A model generated the notes under the pieces. That model had not been told where the DNA came from, did no database searches, and was given only the letters and a program-made list of their open reading frames with translations. From NCBI GenBank assembly GCA_013151975.1, contig JAADHG010000120.1, positions 3,784-9,458 of the forward strand: a stretch of DNA of 5,675 nucleotides, given 5' to 3'. The translations under genes were made by a program, and so were the position numbers. Shown here one piece after another: positions 1 through 5,664 of the stretch (positions within the stretch are counted from its first letter, which is position 1; every line of letters starts with the position of its first letter). The stretch comes from Chlorobiota bacterium. GTDB lineage: Bacteria; Bacteroidota; Bacteroidia; Flavobacteriales; Flavobacteriaceae.

Positions 1-765
1 AGTATTACCATTGATAAGGTTGAAATAGGCTTGGCATCAGACCCCAATTCATTTGTTGTCATAATGAATGAAACAAAAACCTTTAACATGTTAAACATGG
101 TTAATGGTATTACAGAAGTTTTGGCAACGGCCACTATTCCTGAAGGCGATTACGATACAGTGCGTTTGTACATATCTTCTACAAAAATGCAAATGAATTC
201 AGGCGAAACCTTTACTTATGAAACCAACTCCTCTAACATGTCAGGTGGCATGATGGGCGGTGGTATGAGTTTTAATGATGGTACAGGAAGTATTGACATT
301 ACTTTAGATCATCTTGTAAACGTCCAAATGGGTAGTGATAACGAGTTTTTAATGGATGTTGATATAGACCATTCGTTTATGTTAGAAGGCGTTAGTTTTT
401 CGGGTATGGGCTCAGGTATGGGTAACGGTATGATGAGTATGTCAGGCTTTACTTTTAACCCCACTATGCGTTTTGTTAATTTAGCCGAAACAGGTACTAT
501 TTCGGGCTTTGTACATATGGGTACCGATGGTTTAGCCGATGTTAATATCAGCCTTATGCAAAATGGCGAAGTTTATACATCAACACATACAGACGCTACT
601 GGCCATTATCAAATGATTGGTATTCCTGCAGGTATTTATACTATTATAGCTGAAGCCGATGGTTATACGATGAACAGTACCGGAAACGATAGCAATATGG
701 GCAACATGCAAATGACAGCTCAAGACGAAATGACGGTCGATTTTGATATGGTACCTGCTAATTAA
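1..765 (+). CDS. DUF4382-like, methionine-rich protein with C-terminal carboxypeptidase-regulatory-like domain (5' partial)
   Basis: The frame is open from base 1 to the TAA at 763-765, giving 254 visible residues. The start and any signal peptide lie outside the window. The N-terminal part, about residues 4-160, has the DUF4382 pattern: a KVEIG strand, a 'NGITEVLATATIPEGDYDTVRLYI' type region (read at about residues 35-60), a DVDIDHSF strand and an 'NPTMRFV' strand. From about residue 162 to 224 there is a beta-sandwich of carboxypeptidase-regulatory type, with GTISGFV, an ADVNISL strand, TDATGHYQMIGIPAGIYTI and a closing ADGY. Proteins of this type are usually exported lipoproteins of unknown function in Bacteroidota; location here is inferred because the N-terminus is missing. 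Methionine is unusually common (27 of 254 by my count) and clusters in two Gly/Met/Ser loops at nt 229-273 and 400-447. A strong terminator follows the stop. Family assignment is fairly secure; the biological role is unknown. Confidence 0.82.
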   Translation, partial: SITIDKVEIGLASDPNSFVVIMNETKTFNMLNMVNGITEVLATATIPEGDYDTVRLYISSTKMQMNSGETFTYETNSSNMSGGMMGGGMSFNDGTGSIDITLDHLVNVQMGSDNEFLMDVDIDHSFMLEGVSFSGMGSGMGNGMMSMSGFTFNPTMRFVNLAETGTISGFVHMGTDGLADVNISLMQNGEVYTSTHTDATGHYQMIGIPAGIYTIIAEADGYTMNSTGNDSNMGNMQMTAQDEMTVDFDMVPAN

Positions 766-787
766 TTTTAAATAAAATTTAAAGATT

Positions 788-812
788 AAAACCACCTTCG
801 GGTGGTTTTTTT
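788..812 (+). terminator. Rho-independent terminator with UUCG tetraloop
   Basis: A perfect stem AAAACCACC (788-796) pairs with GGTGGTTTT (801-809) around a TTCG loop closed by C-G, followed by a run of T to 812. It starts 22 bases after the stop of the DUF4382-like gene and would end that transcript, separating it from the oxidoreductase gene downstream. Confidence 0.93.
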
Positions 813-854
813 ATGAAAAATAGTTATGCAAATAAATGACATAATTAACATTTC

Positions 855-885
855 TTTGTGTCTCAGGTTGTAAAGGTTAAACTTT
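855..885 (+). promoter_or_regulatory. Possible Bacteroidota-type promoter for the oxidoreductase frame
   Basis: A TTTG at 855-858 is followed, with the 19-base spacing expected for the Bacteroidota primary sigma factor, by TAAACTTT at 878-885. The consensus -7 element is TAnnTTTG, so this copy matches only partly (the TA and two of the four TTTG positions). It lies between the upstream terminator and the start at 922, where a promoter is needed. Spacing is the main support; the element is weak and could be chance in AT-rich DNA. Confidence 0.22.
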
Positions 886-921
886 TTTATTGACCAAAGA
901 CATATTGTAAATTAACTGATT

Positions 922-2188
922 ATGTCTCAATTACCACTGTTTATTCCAAAAAGCAATTTGCCACGTCTTGTTATTATTGGCTCCGGATTTGCAGGCTTAC
1001 AATTGGCTAAAAAATTAAAAAATGCAAAATATCAAATAGTTATACTCGATAAAAATAATTTCCACCAATTTCAGCCTTTGTTGTACATGTGGCCACCAGT
1101 GGCTTGGAGCGCGATGCTATTGTCTTTTCAACGCGCAAGATTGTACGCAATTATAAAAATACTTTTTTTAGAATGGTTGCAGTACAAAAAATTCAGCCGA
1201 AAGAAAAATGTGTTTTAACCGATAGAGGTACTTTGCATTACGATTATTTGGTTATTGCTACAGGAAGTGTCAATAATTTTTATGGGATGCAAGACGTAGC
1301 AGAAAATGGTGTAGGGCTCAAATCAATCCACGAAGCCTTGGCTATTCGCAGTATGATTTTACAGCACCTTGAAACCGCTGTTGACGTGTCCTTATCCGAA
1401 GAAAAAGAAGCCAATACTACCGTTGTTATTGTAGGGGCAGGGCTGCCGGTATAGAAATGGCGGATGCTTTATCCGAATTTAAAAAATACGTATTCCCAAA
1501 AGATTACGCAGAGCTTAAAGACTATCCTTTAAGGATTCATTTAATAAGTGCATCACCCAAAATTTTACCGATGTTGAGTGGCAAATCATATGTAAACTCT
1601 TTAAAAGATTTAGAACGTTTAAAAGTACAAGTTCACCTCAATGTAGCTGTACAATCTTATGACGGCTTAACTGTTAAATTATCTAATGGCAAGATGCTTA
1701 AAACAACCAATTTAATTTGGACAGCCGGTGTAAAAGGGACTTTCTCAAAAGGCTTACAACCCGATATTGTACGACGTGGTGATAGGTTAGAAGTTGACGC
1801 TTTTAACGCCGTAATAGGGACTGATAGTATTTTTGCTATTGGCGATGTGGCTTTGATGAAAATCGACGCTTATCCAAAAGGGCATCCTATGGTAGCACCA
1901 GTGGCCAACCAACAAGGGACACATTTGGATAAAAATTTATTGAAACCAAAAAATAAATGGCAACCTTTTATATATCGCTACAAAGGCTCTTTGGCAACCA
2001 TTGGTAAAAAAAGTGCTGTAGCCGATTTTGGCACACTACATATTTGGGACTTAATAGCTTGGTTTTTGTGGTCAACTATTCACTTGATGTCTATAAGTGG
2101 TTTTAAAAATAAGATTATGGTAGGTCTTAGTTGGGCGTCTAGCTATTTTACTTACGACAAAGGTAATCGACTAATTATTAGAAAATAA
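922..2188 (+). pseudogene. Type II NADH:quinone oxidoreductase (NDH-2), broken by two single-base deletions
   Basis: NDH-2 is a peripheral membrane flavoprotein that passes electrons from NADH to quinone without pumping protons. Three consecutive reading frames together make one protein of about 422 residues, the usual length for Bacteroidota NDH-2. Visible parts, numbered on the repaired protein: FAD-binding GSGFAG (20-25) with the acidic D43 ending the second strand; FHQFQPLLY (47-55), then VATSGLE (57-63); YDYLVIATGS; the second, NADH-binding GAGPAG (172-177); the FAD-contacting IFAIGDVA (GD at 308-309); and a C-terminal FLWSTIHLMSISGF membrane-anchoring stretch ending YFTYDKGNRLIIRK. Break one is at 1087-1088, where the family's LLY-Q-VATSG motif (CAA codon expected) has only two bases. 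Break two is after 1442, where GGG-CCT-GCC reads GGG-CTGCC and leads to a TAG at 1452-1454. Apart from these the coding sequence is well preserved and runs to its natural C-terminus, so either a very recent inactivation or two sequencing errors is possible. The ATG at 922 has an A/T-rich leader and no Shine-Dalgarno. Confidence 0.85.
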
Positions 2189-2280
2189 AAACACAAAAAA
2201 GCCTTTGATTGTATTGCAACAGAAACCTTGACAGAGGTATAGATTTTGGAGTTACGCTTATTGATTTTGGTTATGATTGC

Positions 2281-2382
2281 GTTGTGGATTGACAGTTTTG
2301 TTTGGCTTTCACTCCGAGTGTGCAGAAATCTGACTGCAAAGGTGCTGAGGCACTTTTTAAGCCAAATAAAAACTGTGACAAC
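2281..2382 (+). repeat. Long inverted repeat enclosing three hairpins (cloverleaf-like element)
   Basis: The left arm ACAGTTTTGTTTGGCTT (2292-2308) pairs with AAGCCAAATAAAAACTGT (2359-2376). This gives twelve Watson-Crick pairs next to each other or across one G-T wobble, then a single bulged A and four more pairs. Outside it, GTTGT (2281-2285) can pair with ACAAC (2378-2382). Inside, three small hairpins follow one another: CACT/AGTG (2310-2320), TGCAG/CTGCA (2321-2338) and GTGC/GCAC (2342-2353). The G2300-T2367 wobble is tolerated only if the plus strand folds, which favours a plus-strand RNA or single-stranded DNA structure. It has no open frame. It could be a structured non-coding RNA, the 3' end of the oxidoreductase transcript, or a dispersed non-autonomous repeat. 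The sequence does not distinguish these. Confidence 0.55.
2338..2358 (+). terminator. Terminator-like hairpin with T-run inside the inverted repeat
   Basis: AAAGGTGC (2338-2345) pairs with GCACTTTT (2350-2357) around a TGAG loop, with one G-T wobble, and the descending arm is a run of five T. In the plus direction this has the form of a factor-independent terminator about 150 bases past the oxidoreductase stop. It shares bases with the third hairpin of the larger element, so the two folds may be alternatives. The stem has only four strong pairs, so activity is uncertain. Confidence 0.4.
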
Positions 2383-2446
2383 GAATTTTCATAGTTTGTT
2401 TTAAAGTTTAAATATAGTTCTAATTTTCATTTAGTTACAATACACA

Positions 2447-2522
2447 ATGAATTATAACCATTGTTGCTGGCTTTATATTAATTTCAAGGGGATGTGGAAT
2501 AACTAAAACAACAGGGTTATAA
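2447..2522 (+). pseudogene. Possible remnant of a lipoprotein signal peptide
   Basis: From 2451 the frame reads IITIVAGFILISRGCG and then ITKTTGL before TAA at 2520-2522. This is a hydrophobic stretch followed by a cysteine, as in Bacteroidota lipoprotein signal peptides, although Arg-Gly before the Cys is not a good lipobox. The only nearby ATG, at 2447-2449, is out of frame: two more A bases after it would give a normal MKIITIV start. No continuous coding follows the stop. It may be the decayed 5' end of a lipoprotein gene or a chance hydrophobic reading of T-rich DNA. Confidence 0.2.
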
Positions 2523-2525
2523 AAA

Positions 2526-2547
2526 ATTTAGATGCTATAATCTAAAT
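2526..2547. repeat. Perfect 8-bp inverted repeat
   Basis: ATTTAGAT (2526-2533) and ATCTAAAT (2540-2547) flank a GCTATA loop. No T-run follows and no start codon lies close by, so it is neither a good terminator nor an obvious operator. In DNA this AT-rich it may be chance. Confidence 0.3.
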
Positions 2548-2790
2548 ATTATCACTATCTTAGCAAGATATTTCTTTAGAAAAAAATGACCTGACTAATT
2601 TTACTACTGATATTGTAAGTAGAATTCGTTTCATACTCTCATACGAATATTGAAAAAAATGACTGCTAGTTTGCACTAGTACTGTCTTTTATCGTTGATT
2701 TTCTGCGCTAACTCGCCAATTACTGGGACTAAAAATATAAGATTTTTCTTATATGAATTGATTTTAATTAAAATTATTATTATTATTTAC

Positions 2791-3585
2791 ATGAATGAAA
2801 TTTACAATTTGAATAACTCTGAATGCTCTGAAAAAATCACTACAGCACTTGTTCTCGCAGCAGGTACAGGGAATCGCTTAAGCCCCTTAACCAATGATGC
2901 CCCAAAATGTTTGACCAGAGTTAATGAAATTGAAATTCTAGGACGTCTTATAGAAATCCTTCATCACTACAAATTCACACGCTTAGTTATTGTTATTGGA
3001 CCTTTTGAGCAACAAATCAGAGATTATATTGAAAGCATATCCAAAAATATTACAGTTGAGTACATTGTAAGTCCATTATATAAAACGACAAACAATATCT
3101 ACTCACTATGGATGGCAAGAGAAAAAATCAAGGAATCGTTTGTCCTAATTGAAAGTGATTTAATTTTTAAGTCTTCTCTACTTAAAGAAATACTCTTACC
3201 AAATAAGATTGCTGTTTCTCATATATTACCTTGGATGAATGGGACAACCATAACTACTGATAAACGATTGCCTAGTCAGGTAACCGCTTTTAATCTTGGT
3301 GGCTACGCAACAAATGACACCAACTTTAAGACAGTTAACATTTATAGTTTTTCACCACAATCATGGAGACAGGTTAGTAAACGATTAGACTCATGGATTT
3401 CGAAAGGTAAAGTAAATGATTATTATGAGGCCGTATTTTCAGAAATGGTAGCAGATGGCAGTCTAAATTTCCAATGTGTTTACTTTGATAGTGATTTTTG
3501 GTACGAAATAGATACCATAGAAGATCTGCACGAGTGTGAAAAAATTATGCTACATACAAAACAACCATTATCAGCCGTAGTGTAA
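2791..3585 (+). CDS. LicC/PntC-like sugar- or choline-phosphate-type nucleotidyltransferase (probable cytidylyltransferase)
   Basis: This 264-residue single-domain protein has the nucleotidyltransferase Rossmann-like fold. The N-terminal loop at residues 23-40, LAAGTGNRLSPLTNDAPK, is the family G-x-G-x-R-x3-T-x4-P-K nucleotide-binding signature. NNIYSLW (101-107) and FVLIESDLIF (117-126, D123 a likely metal ligand) are typical of the LicC phosphocholine and PntC aminoethylphosphonate cytidylyltransferase branch rather than of sugar thymidylyltransferases. KTVNIYSFS (180-188) and FWYEIDTIEDL (236-246) complete the pattern. It would transfer CMP from CTP to a small phosphorylated or phosphonate alcohol in the cytoplasm, releasing pyrophosphate. 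The partner immediately downstream is a CDP-alcohol phosphotransferase, which fits a CDP-activated product. The frame is open upstream to 2695, but the added residues are low-complexity and AT-driven, so the ATG at 2791 is preferred; no Shine-Dalgarno is visible. Its TAA shares its last A with the next ATG. The substrate cannot be read from the sequence; inositol-phosphate, choline-phosphate and 2-aminoethylphosphonate are all possible. Confidence 0.88.
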   Translation: MNEIYNLNNSECSEKITTALVLAAGTGNRLSPLTNDAPKCLTRVNEIEILGRLIEILHHYKFTRLVIVIGPFEQQIRDYIESISKNITVEYIVSPLYKTTNNIYSLWMAREKIKESFVLIESDLIFKSSLLKEILLPNKIAVSHILPWMNGTTITTDKRLPSQVTAFNLGGYATNDTNFKTVNIYSFSPQSWRQVSKRLDSWISKGKVNDYYEAVFSEMVADGSLNFQCVYFDSDFWYEIDTIEDLHECEKIMLHTKQPLSAVV

Positions 3586-4247
3586 TGAAAATAATATTTT
3601 GGAATAAAGTCTACAAAAACATCCCAAACATCGTCTCGATTCTTGGTGTTCTACCATTGGTAATACTATTTTCAGACAATGGCTTCCTGTATATAATCCC
3701 TTTGATAATCTACAACAATATCATGGATGATCTTGATGGCATTCTAGCAATAAAGCTGAATGCCAAAAGTGAATTTGGGGCTCGGATGGACAATGTTTGT
3801 GATGCAGTGTCTCATACCATTCTTGTTATGTTTATTGGATTACACTATGGTATCGTTTGTGGTATTATAGGTTTAATTGCTGTTGCTGCAATTTTAATAC
3901 GATCAGTAGCAAGACTTGATCCTGCTCTTACAAAATCAGCAGGCTCACCTACTAATGAACTTATTCGTCACACTTTGTTTGTACTTCTATTAGCTGATTT
4001 ATTTAGTTTCGATCCTACTTGGACGTTAATTATTATATTTCTAACAAACGCAATAACTATGTTTGTGCCTTACCCTATGCCTTATTTGATTAGAAGTATG
4101 ACCAAAAGTGCCACAGCAATATCATTAGTTAATATATCACTTATTTTGGCTTGGTTGGTTCCATACACCGCTCCTGTAATTGCAGCTGGATTTTTCTTTT
4201 CTTATCTCTATTCTCTGATTAAAGTTATAATAGAACACAAAAAGTAA
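3585..4247 (+). CDS. CDP-alcohol phosphotransferase (phosphatidyltransferase) family membrane enzyme
   Basis: This 220-residue, very hydrophobic protein has about six membrane segments (roughly 16-30, 33-47, 75-106 as two helices, 128-163 as two, then 175-213 as one or two). After the first segments it carries the family's catalytic signature: D48-x2-D51-G52-x2-A55-x9-G65-x3-D69-x3-D73. The four aspartates that bind the two metal ions and the catalytic base are all present. The Arg that normally follows the Ala is Ile56 here, with Lys57 next to it, a departure from the D-x2-DG-x2-AR consensus. Enzymes of this family move the phospho-alcohol part of a CDP-alcohol to an acceptor hydroxyl in the membrane, releasing CMP. 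The TAATG overlap with the preceding nucleotidyltransferase suggests translational coupling and a two-step pathway: activate a head group, then attach it. The NIPNIVSILGVLPL N-terminus matches the usual IPN-start of the family. Acceptor and head group are unknown. The protein is complete and is followed by a hairpin at 4258. Confidence 0.9.
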   Translation: MKIIFWNKVYKNIPNIVSILGVLPLVILFSDNGFLYIIPLIIYNNIMDDLDGILAIKLNAKSEFGARMDNVCDAVSHTILVMFIGLHYGIVCGIIGLIAVAAILIRSVARLDPALTKSAGSPTNELIRHTLFVLLLADLFSFDPTWTLIIIFLTNAITMFVPYPMPYLIRSMTKSATAISLVNISLILAWLVPYTAPVIAAGFFFSYLYSLIKVIIEHKK

Positions 4248-4257
4248 ATTTCTATGG

Positions 4258-4280
4258 GTGCAAGTCTTTTTGACTTGTGC
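4258..4280 (+). terminator. Hairpin after the phosphotransferase gene
   Basis: GTGCAAGTC (4258-4266) pairs with GACTTGTGC (4272-4280) around five T, with two G-T wobbles that favour folding of the plus-strand RNA. It starts 11 bases after the TAA of the operon, where a terminator is expected. No T-run follows (TTATG), so it may be an inefficient terminator, a 3'-end stabiliser, or the end of a repeat element. Confidence 0.4.
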
Positions 4281-4311
4281 TTATGAATAGAAAGAAGTAA
4301 AACTATATGAG

Positions 4312-4330
4312 TTTGCCTTTGCGTGGCAAA
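4312..4330. repeat. Small hairpin TTTGCC/GGCAAA
   Basis: TTTGCC (4312-4317) and GGCAAA (4325-4330) form a 6-bp stem around a 7-base loop. On the minus strand the stem would lie in the 3' region of the propeller gene's transcript. No T-run adjoins it. It is one of several folds in the short convergent gap and is probably part of the same non-coding element. Confidence 0.3.
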
Positions 4331-4392
4331 ATAAAATGTGCAATTTGGTCGGTTGGCTGTTCTTTTTTAGTACGATTTCTCTTCTGTAGTGC

Positions 4393-4530
4393 TTGCAGGT
4401 AACGGGTTGGCTATGCCCAGTAAGGGATTTCGAAGCACTTCCGTTTCCATTTATTACTAATTTTCATTACTTGCATTTACTTTCAATTAACCACTAAAAC
4501 CCTTATTGGATATAGCCTTTATTGGTAACA
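4393..4530 (-). repeat. Long imperfect inverted repeat, attC-like layout, at the 3' side of the propeller gene
   Basis: GGCTATGCCCAGTAAGGG (4409-4426) and CCCTTATTGGATATAGCC (4500-4517) can form an 18-position stem with 15 Watson-Crick pairs, G-T wobbles at two positions and one C-A mismatch. The G-T pairs apply when the plus strand folds. The loop is 73 bases. Just outside, GGTAAC occurs at both ends as a direct repeat (4398-4403 and 4524-4529). Read on the minus strand, the order is gene stop, GTTACC, stem, loop, stem, then CCGTTACCTGCAA (complement of 4393-4405). Overall size, imperfect pairing and the GTT-containing end recall integron attC sites, but the classical RYYYAAC/GTTRRRY pair is not present in standard form. 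It could equally be a dispersed intergenic repeat. The stem arms are seen directly; the role is inferred. Confidence 0.5.
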
Positions 4531-4538
4531 ATTATTTT

Positions 4539-5642
4539 TTATTTCGTCCAAGGTTCTTTGTCTGAAACGTCCATAAATGTTTTTCCATCATAAAGACTTA
4601 TTCCTTTCCAAGTACCAAACCAAATCTGTCCTTTTTTATCTGTAAAAATGCTTTGAACCCCGTTTGTAGTTAATCCGTCTTCAGTCGTGAATTGGGTAAA
4701 GTTAGTTCCATCGTAACGGTACACGCCATAATTTTCAGCCGAAAACCAAATATTTCCTTTAATGTCTTCACAAAAATTATAGGTTTCAATGCCTTCGATA
4801 ATTCCTTCTTTTGTGAAGTTAGTAAATGAATTTCCGTCATACTTGCTAACACCACCGAAAAAAGTACCAATCCAAATATTCCCCTTGCTATCTTCAAAAA
4901 TATCCCCTACATTATTATCAGTAAGCCCATTTTCTTTTGTAAAGAATTCAAAGGTTTCTCCGTTAAACTTACTAATTCCATATCCATCTATAGCAAACCA
5001 AATATGTCCCTTTTTATCTATCAAAATATCGCCAATTCTGTTTTCTGATAGCATAGGTTTCGCATCAGACACTTGAGCTTTTGGAACTTCGAACGTTTCA
5101 AAGTTAGTTCCATTAAATTTACTTGCACCATTCATAGAACCAACCCAAATGATTCCATCTCTGTCAATTTCTATCGCCCAAATATTGTTATCAATTAAAC
5201 CTTCTTTTGTTGAATATTTTGTGAATACTTTTCCATCATATTTTACCAAACCGTCTGAAGTTCCAAACCATATATTCCCATTTTTGTCCTCTACAATTCC
5301 TGTAATCTGTATTCCTACTCCATCTTTTATTGTAAATTTTTCAAGCTTTATTCCATCATATTTTATTAAGCCCTCAACGTTCGTACCAAACCAAATATTT
5401 CCTTTATTATCCTGATACATTATTCGAACAAAATTATTAACCATTCCGTTTAAGTTTGAATGTATTTGTGGGAAAAATGTGTTTTGGTTAAAGATAAGGG
5501 GTTGATTATTTTGAGTCGATTTTTCAATGCTCCCTTTTGCAGGATTTTCAGTTTCTTGTCCTTTGCAGGAAGTCACAAGTATTATTAACACAAGGCTTAA
5601 TAGTCTAGCGGGTAAAATCATTTTGGTTTTAATTTCAGACAT
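4539..5642 (-). CDS. Lipoprotein with seven two-component-regulator-type propeller blades (Reg_prop), no kinase domain
   Basis: The 367-residue protein starts with a short basic segment, a hydrophobic stretch (about 14-23) and the lipobox LVTSC with C26, so it should be exported and lipid-anchored, probably in the outer membrane or periplasm. After a Gln/Asn/Ser-rich linker come seven repeats of about 41 residues, each with the form D-x-x-G-x-IW-x-G-x ... G-x-x-K-Y-DG-x-x-F. The conserved Trp residues are at 84, 125, 166, 215, 257, 299 and 341, enough to close one seven-blade beta-propeller. In Bacteroidota such repeats usually form the periplasmic sensor of hybrid two-component systems for polysaccharide use. 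Here there is no membrane helix, histidine kinase or response regulator after the propeller, so it would act as a stand-alone binding or accessory protein. The ATG at 5642 is chosen; the ATG at 5621 (start MILPARLL) is nearly as good and both give a signal peptide. A TTG at 5672 is unlikely. It is convergent to the phosphotransferase gene. Confidence 0.85.
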   Translation of the reverse strand: MSEIKTKMILPARLLSLVLIILVTSCKGQETENPAKGSIEKSTQNNQPLIFNQNTFFPQIHSNLNGMVNNFVRIMYQDNKGNIWFGTNVEGLIKYDGIKLEKFTIKDGVGIQITGIVEDKNGNIWFGTSDGLVKYDGKVFTKYSTKEGLIDNNIWAIEIDRDGIIWVGSMNGASKFNGTNFETFEVPKAQVSDAKPMLSENRIGDILIDKKGHIWFAIDGYGISKFNGETFEFFTKENGLTDNNVGDIFEDSKGNIWIGTFFGGVSKYDGNSFTNFTKEGIIEGIETYNFCEDIKGNIWFSAENYGVYRYDGTNFTQFTTEDGLTTNGVQSIFTDKKGQIWFGTWKGISLYDGKTFMDVSDKEPWTK

Positions 5643-5664
5643 ACTTTTAATTTTGGTTTTAATT
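5620..5664. repeat. Direct repeat at the 5' end of the propeller gene
   Basis: ATTTTGGTTTTAATT occurs twice, at 5620-5634 and 5650-5664, exactly 30 bases apart. On the coding strand this yields two IKTK segments ten residues apart, and one copy ends in the in-frame ATG at 5621 while the other has ATT. A small tandem duplication that kept the frame is the simplest explanation. It makes the true start codon ambiguous. Confidence 0.6.

Larger units (their letters stand above)
2189..2790. other. Intergenic stretch of about 600 bases without an intact gene
   Basis: No open frame with coding character spans this stretch. It starts with AAAAAAGCCTTTG just after the oxidoreductase stop. That looks like the left half of a terminator, but no matching right half follows. 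From 2281 to 2382 there is a structured inverted-repeat element, listed separately. Around 2447-2522 is a possible lipoprotein signal-peptide remnant, and at 2526-2547 an 8-bp hairpin. The last 90 bases before the ATG at 2791 are extremely AT-rich. A TATCGTTG at 2690-2697 resembles the Bacteroidota -7 element at five of six fixed positions, but the TTTG at 2670 sits about three bases too close, so it is only a weak promoter candidate for the operon. Confidence 0.6.

Noticed and set aside
580..795. Open frame of 71 codons on the minus strand
   Set aside because: It lies antisense to the well-supported DUF4382-like gene and across its terminator. It has no recognisable domain.
2281..2382. Reading the cloverleaf-like element as a tRNA or as a classical attC site
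   Set aside because: There is no anticodon arm, T-arm consensus or CCA-type end. The outer boxes read GTT...AAC rather than the AAC...GTT order of attC sites.
2661..2690. CTAGT-TTGC-ACTAG hairpin followed by TTTT as a terminator
   Set aside because: It has only five pairs, mostly weak, and no gene upstream that it would end. It is more likely chance or part of a promoter region.
2695..2790. N-terminal extension of the nucleotidyltransferase from a TTG at 2695
   Set aside because: The extra 32 residues are mostly Ile/Leu/Phe/Lys from AT-rich DNA. The ATG at 2791 places the nucleotide-binding loop at about residue 23, normal for the family.
4307..4402. 31-codon plus-strand frame starting MSLPLRGKIKC
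   Set aside because: It is short, Cys-rich without a known motif, and lies over the hairpins of the convergent gap. It is more likely a chance reading of a non-coding repeat.
4789..5415. Two plus-strand open frames (4789-5076, 5149-5415) and one extra minus-strand frame (4670-4897)
   Set aside because: They overlap the propeller gene in other frames. Their Pro/Ser/Phe-rich repetitive proteins are the mirror of the blade repeats.
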